Origin: Bolinopsis microptera | Lineage: Eukaryota; Ctenophora; Tentaculata; Lobata; Bolinopsidae | Assembly: GCF_026151205.1 (NCBI RefSeq) | Contig: NC_087074.1 | Span: 8,101,726 to 8,165,725, forward strand | Length of the DNA stretch: 64,000 nucleotides | Direction: 5' to 3' | Shown here: in pieces, positions 28,801-43,800 of the stretch | Layout: every line of letters begins with the position of its first letter | Numbering within the stretch: position 1 is the first letter of the stretch | The notes under the pieces: generated by a model | Told to the model about the DNA's origin: nothing | Seen by the model: only the letters and a program-made list of their open reading frames with translations | Database searches by the model: none | Made by a program: the position numbers and the translations under genes

Positions 28801-31800
28801 AGATAATCTTTTTACTGTAAGAAGGAGGAAGTTGGCATCGTTCTTCTATGATTGTCTTTATCTCAGACAAGGGCAAATCTTCATAATGTAACTCAATGAA
28901 CCGATTCCTAAAGGCTCGTGAGAGAGTTTTTCTGCCTCCATAGCTACCTGGAATGTAATGTTCAACGTTTAAACAATGAAATCACAAAAAAGAATAACCG
29001 GGTCCGTAAGAGGGAATTATCACCCGTATCGCCATCCACGTTTTGTAAGTTTCCAGGATGAAGCGCAAAGCAATCCACCAAGGAGCGAATGGCGGTCCAT
29101 TTTTTTATATAATGGAAAGGAATACTTTCAGCGAAATTGCGAATACCAGTTATCCCAAATCATAGTTGCTTCGTGCGCACTAAACGCACTTTTAAAACCG
29201 AACGCACTTTACGCACGAAAACTTTTTACAAACGCACTTTTAAATCTGTTTCTAACAAATCAGTGCGTGGGCACGGAAAAAGTGGAGAAACTTGTACATA
29301 TCCACGGTAATCTGCGCAATATCAGTGCATCTGAAAAGACTGGTGCAGCTGCACGTGGTAGTTCTCTTTTACACTACCTTAGTAAGATGTAGGAATGAAG
29401 AATTTTGACATTTTTTAATTCGTAAACCTCGTAATGTAAAGGCAGACACACTTTACCGCACTTAAACGCACGAAAAAATCTTCACGAACCAAACGCACTT
29501 TTTCTGGAAAAGTAACGCACGAACCAACTATGTCCCAAATTGAATATGTCTAGCCGCCTCTCACTCACCAGCTGGGTTCTGTGTCGCAAACAACATGAAA
29601 TGAGGGTGAGCTTTTACAGTTATCTGAGTCTCTGCGATGAAAAGCTCTCTATTGTCATCGAGGACTCTGTTCAACGCTTCAAGAACGTCAGTTGGTGCCA
29701 GGTTCAACTCGTCCAGGATCAACCAGTGTCCGGCTCTCATTGCTTCCACCAGAAGACCTGTCATGAGGAAAGAAATGTCAGGAAAATCTGTCCATAAAAG
29801 TAACTATTGCTCAAAAATAGCTTATTTATAATTTGGAAAAAGTAATATGTAGATCTTCCCAAACCTTCTTTAAAGACGAGTTTGTCGTTCTCCCCGACAC
29901 AGTAACTACCCACGTACTCCTGTAGGTCCGTGTGTTCGTGGTTATTAATCCGGATAACTGTTGTCCCAGCTATACCGGCCAGGTACTTTACCACAGACGT
30001 CTTTCCTGTGATTTAGAGGTTATGATATTACTACCTTTACAAGTTCTACAACTAGTGAGACCGCAAGATCAAAGATAATTAATTGAGAGGATATCGAAAC
30101 CTGCAGTATATAACATAAAGGTAACTCTGTAACACTACTGAGTGTACTGACCTGCGCTGGTAGGACCCTGCAGTAATACAGGGTACTCAGCCGAGCTCAC
30201 AGCACGTGCTAGGTCGTGCAGGTTCTCCTTTACAGTTTGAGTAAGGATGTAACCTGGCGTGGTGACCGGTTCCAGGTCCCCCCTCTCAATCCAGTACCCT
30301 TCTACTAACACATGACTGAGGGGAGGCTTGGTTAGTGGTTTCGAATTTGTATTAATCCTGGAGTCATGGGCCAAGTTCATGAATATTGGAAAAAGAACGT
30401 AAGAACTCGAAGTGAAGATATAAATAATCGATATACCAAGTACAAGTATGTAATTTAGTTTCGTTTAACTAATTATAATAACAGTGGCTATTTTTATCCA
30501 TTATTCATAGAAATATATCAACGCATTATTATATTAAGCACAACAAGTTATATAGTTATATAACTAACTTAGTTCCAGGTTGTGGAAGTTTGTGTCGGAT
30601 AATCTCGGATGCAGTGTTCTCTGGTAACAAGTGCTGGGTGATGAGTTTTCTTACTCTGGGGTAGCTGGATCTGTCGAGCTGAGTGAGGAAGCTGAGGGAG
30701 AACCCTTCGTAGAGTGATCGTAATGTATTACCACACGGGTTACGACCTGAAAACACAGTAAATATCAGCATCAACTTTAATTAGAATTTGTAGTTTTTCT
30801 CACAGTCGTACAAATGATAGGGAAAAACAGATCTGAATTTTATTTTTTTATACCGACGACTGTTTTGGAGTTATCGGATTGATTTACTGTGAGTTGCATA
30901 TAAGCGGGCGATTGTTATTTCTTAGACTTAAGCTCCAAAAGAAAGGAGATAATCATGATTGATCCTTGAGCAAATTTCCCACTCGGAAGTCTAAAGCATA
31001 CTTTCTATGAAATGAATTTCTACGACTGCTCGCTGGGATTGGGTCCACATTGATAATTATTATCTGTGTGTATTTTTCATATACTTCTTTGTCATACTGA
31101 TACGTTATAAAACGTAGCTCTGAAAATAAACCCATTTTGTACAATATTTTCTATGATTTGATGTGGGATATTGCCATAAGTCATTTGCAAAATTTGCCAT
31201 GCAATAAGTTTATAATGACATTTTCCTTGTGAGACAACTCCTCACCGGGATTTTAATCAATCAACCGGCCAAACATTATAAATTACTCTTAAAAATGATC
31301 GAGTTTGTATTAACATTAACATGTCCGGGCACAGCTGGCTTACAACAGCACGCCATTCTTTCACCTTAATTTCAGCACAAAATACAAATAAAGACATTGC
31401 GCTGGGAGAATGGTCAGTATCAACGTATATTGATCAACATAATATTCATACAAATCATTATAGGACCTATTATAGGACTTATAGATGTTTTGCCACAATG
31501 ATCATACAGTTACCATTATTAATAGCATTAACTCATTGACCTATTCGGCATTCCAAAATTACGACGAGTGAAAGAAGGAGAAACAGGAAATGGTGCAAAC
31601 CAGATATATCAGAGTTAGAAAAGGTAATCTGAAATTTGAGGGAATGGCAGCTGGAATGTATGCTGAACCAGCTTTATGTCCGCGGCAGCGTGATGAGAAT
31701 AGAGAATCCGACCTAAACAGAAGATGTACGGGAAACTCAAAACTCTGTAATATTAGTTTCGATAGTGGGCATTTCGTCCAGATAAAGTTCACCAATCAGC

Positions 31801-34800
31801 AAATAATTGACATCAATTTTAATATCAGGAGAACATATTAACCAGTAGAAATTCTGATCTTTTTCATCCTGACAACATTGATCTTTCGCTTTTGCATTCA
31901 TTGAAATACATAAGTTCGCATTATTTACTTATTATTTACATTGTCTACATATTGTCTACATATTGTCAACATATTATTTACATAATATTTTTGTTCTCAT
32001 ATTTTATGCTTGTTATTTCGTTTGTTACGTTTATCAATGAACGCAACGTATGCCTATAAACAACGCTTACTACAAGATTGAAGACAGTAACTGTAAGGCG
32101 GCAGCAGGCCCGGTCAAAATACAAATAAACGGGTACCTATTTTTTGTTCCAACTGCTTACCACTGAATTTACCCCTCTCTACAAAGCTATATCACGAGAT
32201 TAGTAGATAGTAGATACTCGATATCAGAGAAATAGCGTAATAAACTTTTGGGCTTCTCCCACCTTGCACAGACTCTCTACATATATGTTATATCTTCACA
32301 AGCTCATACGTTCATTTCATTACTCTGGGTTCATTTTGTTACTTTACACATGTTTAGCTTCTATCCAGATCCTTTATGTACATTGTCACTGTGTCGAGGT
32401 AGAACGATAAGTTACTGCAGAGGTAGAAGTTGGTCATTTTACAATTTAGACACTGTCCGAGAAGCTTTGACACAGCTCTGTGGAATTCATTAATTAGGGA
32501 TAGGGTGGAATTCCACCGTAACATGCTTTCGTTGGAATTCCATTTCCACACAGCTGGTCAATTGACGGTTTGATCATGGTCGGGAATAGGATATAAGGTA
32601 AATTATCAGCCAGTAAATTCTGTACTTTACTAATTAGATAAGAATACGTTACGCATAATAGCTCATTGTATTTAAGAATAATCACATTCACTGAGCATTC
32701 ATCACCGCGCTACGTTAATTTCCATTCAGTTAACAAGTTATTAGCTGCTGCTACGTGTTGAAATCTTAATCTGAAATATTGCAATTCCTTACGAATCATT
32801 TGATCAGGTGTGTTATTTGTTGGTGGCAAGAGATTTCTTGGTGGCAAGAGATTTCTTTGGTGGCAAGAGATTTCTATAATCTCAGGAAATAGTGATCGTG
32901 TAACTTATAACCTCTCCTATTTCAATGACCATAGTACACCCTTTACGAGGTGCCACTATTAAGTACAGTAATCTGTTCTGGGTGATTCCAGTTTAAACAG
33001 ATGAGGTGCAACAAAAAACTATGGATCTAGACCAGTAAAGGTCGACAAAAAACTACCAGGTTCGAGGGGCCAGCTACCCTTCAACCTTAAAATAGCTACT
33101 GAAACATCAATGAATAACCAAAAGTGGAGTGACTCTCGGAGTTCAAGGAGGGGTGTAGCCAGGATGAAGTGCTCTGGGCAAAGCCGCAAGGACCCCAGTG
33201 TGCAGATGAGAACAAAGAAGTCGCCTTATTTCAACAGTGTTATTAGTTCACAGCATATCACTCATGTGGACCCGGAGAAGGGGAGAGCACTCCCGTGCAA
33301 CTTTATCAAACACAGCATTAATGTGGGAACGTGGAATGTGTTATCATTGGAGAGCAGTTCCTCAAAGCTGTATGAATTGTCACAGAATATGTCAGCATAT
33401 AAAATGGATGTCTTGGGGCTGACAGAGACGCACAGACCCGGCACTGGTGAGGTTACCTTGGATGATGGGTCCCTCTTTATTAACTCAGGAAGAAGTGATG
33501 GGTACAGACGACAAGGGGTAGGTTTAGTCCTCTCGAAGAAGACTAAAAATTCATTGATTTCATACAGTCCGATATCAGAACGTATTCTTGCAGCGAGGCT
33601 GCACAGTCGACATATCAACATTTCGATTGTGATAGCTTATGCTCCAACTGAGGATGCAGCAGTCGGGGTAAAGGATGACTTTTATCAGCAGCTATCTGGG
33701 GCATTTGATGAACTACCAGCTCATGACGTGAAGTTTTTACTTGGAGATCTAAATGCTCGCATTGGCCAAGATAACTCAGCTTGGTCCGGTGTGATTGGTA
33801 AGCATTCCCTTCACGTTTCATCAAATGACAACGGCCTTCGACTATTAGATTTCTGTGCATTACATCAGTTGACAATCGGTGGGACGCTTTTCCAGCATCG
33901 TGATATTCATAAAGGAAGTTGGAAGTCTCCAGATGGCCGCACAGTAAATCAGATTGACCATGTCTGTATTTCTACCAAGTGGAGTCACTCTCTACTTGAC
34001 GTAAGATCATGCAGGGGTGCAGACATTGGCTCCGATCATTATTTGGTTCGGGGTCAATTTAGAGTCAAACTTATGGCAGTTCAAAAAATGAACGCCTCTC
34101 GTAGGATATCTCCAGCAATTGAGAATCTTAGAGATCAGTCCAAGGTTGAAGAGTACTGCATTGCTCTTCAAAATCGTTTTAGCTGCCTACCAATGGAGGA
34201 GAATCTTGATGGAGAATGGACATTAGTTAAGGATACTATTAAAGAAGTGTCTATGGAGGTACTGGGTGAGCGCCCCCGGCGCAGAAAGCAGCAGCATTTG
34301 TCTCAGGAGACAAAAACCCTTATTGCAGAACGCAGTAAGATTAAACAAATGGCGCCTAATGACAACAACAATAGGAGCGAGTATTCTCGGGCCAACAAAC
34401 TTGTCAAAAAGAGCTGCAGGAAAGACGACGAGAATTGGGCTCTTAGAGTTGCAGCAGATCTGGAAACAGCTGCTGTCCATGGCCGTCAAAGGGAAGTCTG
34501 GCAACGGATAAAAACACTGTCCGGTAAGAAGAATCGAAAATCAACTGCTGTAAGAGACAAATCCGGGAAGTTGATTGCTGATCCCTCTGCTCAGAGAGAG
34601 AGAGATGGGGAGAACATTTTTCGGAGCTATTAAACCCTCCTCCCACGAATGCGGATATGTCTGACCTGGACCATCTTGAAGTGGTTCCATGCTTTCCTTA
34701 TCTTGGTGATGGTGATGGTCCCCCCACAAGACTTGAGATTTTAAACTGTCTCAAAAAATTGAAGAATCACAAAAGTGCTGGGATTGACGAAATCTCTAAT

Positions 34801-37800
34801 GAGCAGTTAAAGTATGGGGCAAGTGGTCTTGTGGATAGGATGGAGAAATTGTTCTCTAAAGTTTGGAATTCAGAAGCAGTGCCTGACGACTGGTTGAAAG
34901 GCATCGTGATAATTGTACCAAAGAAGGGTGATACCTCTCATTGCTCCAATAATAGGGGGATCACTCTAAGATCTACAGCATCTAAACTGTATCAAATCAT
35001 CATATTACAACGCATGAGTGACGGTTTAGAAAGTCTGCTACGAGACAATCAGTGTGGGTTTAGAAAGAACAGATCATGCATTGATCAGATTTATTCACTC
35101 CGCACTATTATACATAACTGCATTGAATATAATCTCCCCCTGTATGTAAATTTTGTGGACTTCAAGGCAGCTTTTGATTCCATCGACAGGAATTATATTT
35201 GGAAAGCTTTCAGTCATTATGGCCTGCCATGTAAATACATTCGAATAATACAGGCATTCTTTAATGGAACTGTTAGTGCTGTTAGACACAATGGTGAACT
35301 ATCAGAATGGTTTGAAGTAAGTTCAGGCAGTGGCCAAGGAGACATTCAGGGTCCCCCACTTTTTAATGTCTGCCTCAATGTGGCTGCTGAGAGAACAGAA
35401 AGCAACAAAGTGGTGTCCCACGGAGCGGTTCTTCAAAGATCTATCAGTCCGCTCGTTGATGATATCACTGTGTTAGATACAGATTATGCAGATGACATGG
35501 CTGTACTGGATAACAGCGAGGAAGGTCTTCAAGAAACAACTGACCTTTTGTGTATGTATGGTGCCCAGGGAGGTCTTAGAATCAATGGTAAAAAGACTGA
35601 GGCTATGGTCATTGGTAAAGCAACCTCTCAACGGCCATACACGAAAGAAGCCACAGTGAACATCACTGTTGAAGACACGCCAGTGCAGCAAGTTAGTGAC
35701 TTTACGTACTTAGGTACAATTATTTCCAGCGACGGTACTATCGACCGTGAGCTGTCAGCTAGGATTCAGAAAGCTTCCGGAGCCTTCAATCAACTGAGTA
35801 ATATATGGAAAAACCGCAACATCCAGTCTTATACAAAGATCAGGATTTATAAGGCAGCGGTTTTGACAATATTGTTATATGGTAGTGAGGTTTGGAACAC
35901 AACCAAAAAGCAGCTACATCGCTTTGAGGTGTTCCATCAGCGTTGCTTGAGGAGAATACTTAGGATAAGATGGCTCGATCGGGTTAGAAACACTGAAGTG
36001 CTGGAGCGTGCAAAGATAAATCCAGTAGAGACGTACATAGGAGCAAACCGCCTGCGTTGGTTTGGCCATGTCACCAGAATGCCAGACACTAGGCTTCCTA
36101 AGTACCTGCTTAACTGGACCCCTGCCCATGGGAGAAGATCTAGGGGCCGTCCAAGAAAGAACTGGAGGAAATGTTTGCTGGAAGATGCTGCATCGTTTAC
36201 AGGAAACACTGACATAGACCTAGAAGGAGCGAGCGAGATGGCTAGTGACCGAAAACTTTGGAGGGAGATGATACGTCACAAACGGGAGTTCATTGGTGCA
36301 GGCCACTCGAATGATTGAGGAGACCTAATCAAGTACAAGTAAGTAAGTTATTTGTTGTTAATAAACCGTACAGATGCAAATTGCCTTGAAGTAACCGTCC
36401 ATCTAATCACCATTATATAAGCAGCTGATACCACAGAATTTTGATACCCATCAAAGATCTTTAGTCTAAGCCCTAGTTTGAGCATGGCCTAATAATGAAT
36501 AATAATTTGCTTCAGGGCAAGATTTTACACGGAGCTGTGATCACTATTCAAGCGCTGTTGATGAGCACAAGCCATGCATAAGGAACCAGGAGATCAAAGC
36601 TAGGGCACACGTAACCCACTATCGCATATACAAGTGGTCCTGCATACTGGTCCTATATTTATACTGGTCATGACCTTATAACACTGTTGGGTTAGGGGTC
36701 GTTCACATATTACGTAATTAGCTGAGGGGGGGGGGGGGGGGGTTTCCGAATGATTACGCTAGTGTAATTTTGACACAATAGCTATGTGTAAAACTGATTA
36801 CGATGGGGGGGGGGGGGGGGGGGGGGGGTAAACATGTTCCAAAAAAGGGTTACGTAATATTATGTGAACGACCAACTATCTCTCAGTATCTTAATGAACA
36901 CGTTTCCTTGGCAATTATAATTCGTTTCCAAGACAGTGCTCCGTACGGCATTTTATTACTTTCCTTTTTACTTCATTAGCTCTCCAGGCTCCAGCCATTC
37001 CTTCTCTCGGCGTCGAGTAACACGCCAGTATTTTGCAAGCTCGATAGATGTGTAATTTGTTGTCTTCATTACGATGCTGGCAATTTACTTTCGGTCTTTA
37101 AAGAGAAAAATGCCTCTTCGAATTGTTTCATCTCATCAGTTGTAACAGTTTTTCGGTATATTATGTTTTCTTGGTAGTGCAACCTGTTGTTTAATGCTGC
37201 TTTTGATTTGGCTCACTATTGTAAATAGGACGGATCGCAGACCGGTCGCCGCTATGTCGAAAAATAGCTTATTTGTGCTCGTTATCACTACCAGGAAATA
37301 AAAGGGGACTTCCGATCACAGTGCCGCCCGAAACTGGACTGGCTCAATTTGTTTAAACGAGTTCCATACTAATAAGGTAATCAGATGTTAAATGTGTTGT
37401 GTAACTAGGTTTTAAATGCTGGTGATGCGGTGCTCTCTCCAGAGCAAGTGGTCATTAACATTTCAACCAGATCAAAGTTATTTCTAGGCAAGTCAGTCTG
37501 TTCGGTAGTAAGTCGGACTCCGTTCACTTGCCGTCTATTCTTCAGAAGCTTGCGATGCATATGTTATATGTAATTAGTTTGCTGATGTCAACCCGATCTC
37601 AATATAACATCAAATTACCATTTTGTGACTGCACTTCAGGACCGTGTCGACACTAACCCTTCCATCTGATGACCTCATTTGAGGCTTCTTAATGCTGCCT
37701 TTCAAAATAAGAATGATCTGCCTTAAAAATAATTAGCTGCAGGATGTGATCGTCACTGGCCAATTGTAGTTATTAATCATCAAAATGCATGATCTCTTAC

Positions 37801-40800
37801 GTCAACCTAAATATTTTAGGCATAATTCTGATGACGGAACTTGTTTTGGAACAATTACAGCTCATTTTCAATCTGAATAGTTGCTCGGGTTCAATAAACG
37901 TTCTATAAATACAAGCTTTAGTCGCGGTTTATGGTTTGACACTTTTCATTCGATTTGTCGATTCTTCTATAACAATTTCAACTTCTCACCCTTACAATTT
38001 CGTCTTGTCAGCCCTATGGTTTATGGTTTGACACTTTTCATTCGATTTGATAATTCTTCTATAACAATTCCAACTTCTCACCCTTACAATTTCATCTAGT
38101 CAGCCCTACGGATGACGATAGAATCCAATGATAAGACAATCTATGGGATCAAGACTGATGCGGAAAGATACTTCTGGATCGGATATCTATCTACAGTTGT
38201 CATCTCATCGCTCGTCGGCGATGTCGTCATATTGGTGGCTTCCAAAAAAGCAGACGTTTTTAAGCTCAACGGCTTCCTGATTGGCCTGATACAACACATA
38301 GCTATCAGCGATTTGATCATGTCAGTTGGCTACATATCTCCAATTATTGTGTCATTGGTGTTGGAAAAGTGGGTTTTTGGGGACTATATTGCGTACACCC
38401 ACGAGTTCTTTGCTTATTCAGTGTTTCCAGTAACCAACATCCTGGTCTGCGCTCTGACAACAAGCAAGTACCTCATGATAAAATACCGGTTACAAGTACC
38501 ACGGTGGACTGAAAAGAAGGCTCACCTGGCCTGTGGTTTTCTTTGGATTTCGTGTGTTGTATTTTCATTTTCCCTGCTCATCATCAACAAGATGGACCTC
38601 ATATTTGACTACACCAGCTATGAAGTTGATTTTGTTCGGTCTAAAAACTATGTCTGGACATATGCTGGGTTGAGTGTGGGCTTGCTGTATTGTATTCCTA
38701 TAGTTGCAGTGGTTCTATCCTCCGTGCTAACTTTCAAATTTTTGGTAAAAGCAAGAAAGATATCCCGCCGTGGAGGAGGAACTCTGAGATGGCAGGGTAT
38801 GATGGCAGTCCTGCTAACTGGCATTGTGTACTGTGTTTCTTCGCTCCCATACACCGTCTACAAGATGAGGAGACCATTCGTTCCAGAGACTCCACCGGGT
38901 TACTTTCACATACAATTCAAAAGACATTCCGAGTACATGACACTCCTAAACGTGATGGCGAACTTTTACATTTACAGTCTTACTGTTCGTAGCTTCAGGA
39001 GGTTCATATGGTCTAAGATTACTATGGTAACATCGCATTGGCTTTCTTGTCGTAAAAATGATTTAAAAACGTCAACGGCTATACTAAATAGAAATGAAAC
39101 AGACAGTCACCCAAAACAGACTAATTTGGACGATATCACCACCGAGCGGTTACGAACATACCCGTTGGAAACGACGATATGACAGCCTCGAGTTTAGTTC
39201 TTCAATGAATCTAAGGGTGAATATTTCGAACCGAATTTTCCACCTTTTTTCAGCACAGTTTTTGAAATCTTGTCGGGATATCAATGAGCTTGAGACAGAA
39301 CAGATTACGGTTTAATTTTATTTAATTTTTAGAAATTATGGTAGGGGTTGTACGTAATTTGCAATGACCATGATTATTCAAAACTGTACGCCCAACCATT
39401 TAGGTCTATTTGGCTAGATGATTATAGTCGATTATGTATGCAGTCAGGCATATTCATGAACTAGTGTGAGACCTTTCAGCAGTTTGGTAATCCCAGTAAA
39501 TTAAAAAGATTATTAAAGCGTCATTAAACTGTCTTCATCTCCTCATATCCCTCACTCTCGAAGAGCGAGCCTCGCATCATCAGTTGGTCTTGGGGATAGA
39601 ACTGACGGCCAAAAGACAAAAAAAATCATCATATCAGAAATAGTAACATTTTTTTAGTTAATATTATCTCATAGTGAATATTATTAATAATGACATGAGT
39701 GTTTACTTTGTGATGTAGTAGGTTTTAACGTCGAATTAATTGGTTTGTTTTTAGATGTACTATCATATTCTTGATCTTAGTTCATATTAAGTTTAGTATT
39801 TAGTTTTCGGAGTATTGTGATTTTTGGAGTATTGTGATAACCGCTTTGACATAATCAATTTTTATTTTTACTTAGATTGCTGATACAGTACATAAGCGGG
39901 AAAAAAATATTATTTTTTTGAATTTAAAATTAAAATCTGTATTATCACTTAAAATTGATATCCCAATGTGCTACTTTCAGTGATTTCGGGAACCAATTTC
40001 GACTTACAAAATCACAAACTTACCGATGTATTTACATACAAAATCACAAACTTACCGATGTATTTGAGGGCCCTACAAAGTGTTCTGATGCTGTAACAGG
40101 GCCTATGTCCTCGACCATCAGTCAAAACATCCGCTGCTTGTTTTCTTAGGTCGGTGTACAGAGATACCTGAGCGACAAGCTACATTTAAAGGAGGATTTA
40201 ACTCAATGAGCTATTTAATTATTTATTTAATCATTTTTGAGAAGAATAGTATGCTATAATTGAGATATTTATCTCATTTAAGTAAAGACCAGTTGCAGTT
40301 TTAGGGTGAAATTTAAAATGTTGATGTAAATAAATTAGTTTCCAAGAAAAATTCAAAAATGAAAATCTACAATAATTAAAAACAATAATATGACGTACAA
40401 TTTTAGTGATCATAACGGACGGCAAGTTGAGGTGGTGAAGATAAGCAGCTGTCAAAGTTCGTAAATCTCCAGCCTCCGTCAGCTCGTCTACAAATATCTC
40501 TGTAAACCTGTCGAAATAAAATCAAATATTGACATACCAGGTGCAGTTAACCATTAATAATTAAACTGATAAATTTAACCAGACTGAAAAATATAATTTA
40601 AATCTCCGATCACATAAAGTGATAACGTGGAAGGCAAAAGAAAATAATTAAATGCATTCTGAATGTATGAAGGAAACCTATTCTTTATTCCCACGGGTAA
40701 ATCTTTTTTCCCAATGTCAGTAGACGGATTCATAGCGGCGAACAAACGGAAGTTCGGGTGCTTTTTAACAACATCCATGTTCCTGAAAATGAAATCCTTC

Positions 40801-43800
40801 GCTGAATGAACTGGCTTATAAAATACATGGTACCTTTAATAACAGCAAAAATAAACATGTCAGTATCATGAGGTCTAGTGTCTGATTTCAGAAACAACAC
40901 TAGGCTACTGAGAAAAACTCTGGCAACTTTCTACCCACCCTGATTCTACGACAAGAAATCCGGATCCGTCTAGAATACAGTTCAAACTCTCCAAAACTTC
41001 AAGAGGGGCCAGGTTTATCTCATCTAGTAGAACCCAGTCTCCGTTCCTTACCGCTTGAACTAGTGAACCCTAGATACGACATTTGTTATGTTTGTTATTA
41101 CACAAAATAGAGCTGGGAACCAGCGGAGGAAAGACTCAGGGGGACTGTATTCACATCGAACATGTCTCACGACAGGAAGTTATTAGGAAAAGACATCACC
41201 TACCAAATCAAAAAAAAATGTATGATTAAAAGTGGCAACTTAAAGTTTTCCTGTCACCTCTTAATGACACCAACAAATCAAAATTATAAACGAAATTTAC
41301 CTCAATAAACGCAAAAGCAAAGGAGTTTTCAATCTGGTTTATCTGCTTGCTTATCTTATTCGCCTCGGCACCAAGTTTGCACCACTGCTTTGACGCTGGC
41401 ATCTTCTTGCTAATGTGAAGAATCGCTTGCAGAAGGGTGCCCCATTCCTTTTGTCTCCAACAAATCTAAAGGATGTATTATTACATAAGATCTCAAAGCC
41501 TCGACGACAGAACTGTAATTAAGAGCCAGATGTCAGATGTGATGCAAGACAGACACGCGTTTCTTCCTCCGGTAATTCATTAATCTTCTTTATCCAGTAA
41601 ATTACATCACACACACACACCTGAACTTTTTGAAGGAAGTTTGCGTTTTTAGTGACAGAGAAGGAATCTTTAAAAAGGAGCTCGAAGGTGGTGTATAGTG
41701 GTTTCATGAGCTGGACTACATCAAGTGGCTTAAATCTGAAATAAAATTGTTGATTAGAAACTGTTCTATCGTCATTGGTTTGTTTTTTTGCTAAAAACGC
41801 GACGTTCGATGACCTTGTGTAACTGCTAACTTTGAAACTCAGCCAATTATGGCGTCTGGCTGGTTTCTCATGCGGTCCACTAATAAAATAAATTATTAAA
41901 ACATATAGTATTATAACAACACATTAATCTAGACTCCTCACCCGCCAATAAGATCGGCTGCATCACTCTGTTGAGACATGTTTATCACGACCAGGTTGTT
42001 GCCCGTTCTTGCTGCTAGATGCTGGACTGACGCCGTTTTACCGTTACCTGCGAGGTTTAATGTTGTCAGTAAAATTAAAATTAAATTGTTAAACTATAGT
42101 ATGTAAATTTAGATGATAGAGAAAAGGGAGTAGGAATAGCCGCGTTTTTCCTTTGTCGGACTAAGCAATATATTGCAAGCAGCTGTGCTTAATAACCCCT
42201 TCTCGGCTTCTCCCTCGACCAGTAACCACTCTGGTCTTCTTCAGTTACCAGGTTCGATTGTTATGGGAAGCTGAGACAGGACGTTGAAGCATTACACATC
42301 AAACAAATTCGGAAAGCCCCTGCACTCTTCAGTCTTCATGATAGGGCGATGATAATAACGAATTGACCTGGCAGCTACGCGTACGGCAGCTACCACTTAA
42401 TTTCTTTGATTTGGTTATAAAAGCAGCTACAACCGAAATCCAGTCGAGCATCTGCTACCTAAGACTTACAATTGAATCTAGCTATAATCATCATAATGTA
42501 ATGATCAGAACATTTATCCTAACCTTTAAGATTTAACAAGCTATAAATATAATAATTATAATAATATTAGTCCCAACCCCGGCCCTAGCTAGACGCTACG
42601 TCAGGTTATCAGTCAGGTCTCCAATAATTGTCTCTCAATAATTGTTCTTCACACGTCCACTGTAACTGTCCAGTTGTCTTGTTATTTCGTTAAACTGATT
42701 CTGTCTATTTCAGCCATTGTTTTAATTGTTTAACTGTACACGTGACACGACCCCCAGACCGATATCAACTTAGAAAATCATTCAGTGCGATACTTTATAG
42801 TTGAAACACCTGTCTCTACTATATTTTATATAATACTATCGTACCATTAAGTTTTCTCGAGAATGTGCCAACCTTTTAGCCTTTTGTTAAACCGAATAGA
42901 ACTAACTCGTTTGACTTTGGATATTAACTAAAATCTCGGTAGCACATAACAGTATTGTAATTGGTTAAGTTTTCGTTTTGAAAGATTTTAATTGTTTCAA
43001 CCGATTTGTGTTCGAAGCTGAAAGGTCTGGTATACCTGGTATACCTGGTATACAATATACAGTGAAAATCTTAAGTCCTAACTACGGACCATCTTATCAC
43101 AGACCAATTTATTATAAGACCAATTTTAATTCCTGCACTTGGCCCTATCTAAAATTGAATTAGAATACCCGACCATCTGAACTTAGTCGAACATAACATC
43201 CGATATCTACGTATTTGCGGTAGTCGGAAGATTGTAGTTTGTTTGTAACTATTAACTGCAATTATTCGAGACATCAAAACATTGTATCTCGCTGGAAAGT
43301 TGAAACCCATTTTTACTGCTAAGTCATATCTGCCTTCATACCAGTATTTAATAATTAAGGATCCCTTCCGTTAAATGTTTCCACAGAATATCTCAACCGT
43401 GCAATCAGCAATTAAGATATTATTATCCAGTAACCACTTTATTGGTATTATGCGGCCGCTTATCTTTTGTGGATGAAAAATTACGCTTTTTATTGTCAAA
43501 GATTACAAATCTGAGCCAGGTTTGTCAGCTGCAAATAATTTGCTACAGAGACCTTTAATTAAGCGAGAGTTCACGAAATATACTACTTGTTACTGTATTA
43601 GTATATGTATATTTGTGATGGCAACAAAATCAAATATATTATATTTATGGCATGCCTATTCTGCTGTTAGGAGAGAAATCATTGGATCGATTTAATGATC
43701 GAATTTAAAAGGCAATTTGAGCAGGTGCTTGTTTACTCATACTGGGCCGCGCTCAGCCTGTCATTCCGCCAATCTTTATTCGTATAGTATACAGTGGGGT

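Larger units (their letters stand above)
32990..36345 (+). mobile_element. Non-LTR retrotransposon (LINE, RTE-like), nearly full length
   Basis: It encodes endonuclease and reverse transcriptase over 3.2 kb and ends in short AAGT repeats (AAGTACAAGTAAGTAAGT), as is usual for RTE-type elements. It lies in MDN1 intron 20, antisense to the host gene. The 5' edge is uncertain; I set it at the start of non-repetitive leader-like sequence. The clade (RTE against a related group) needs a tree. Confidence 0.8.

Noticed and set aside
28976-29392. 138-residue plus-strand frame
   Set aside because: Its second half is inside the hAT-like MITE and the first half is intron; no domain seen.
33262-36215. 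Minus-strand frames across the LINE
   Set aside because: Antisense shadows of the endonuclease and RT frames.
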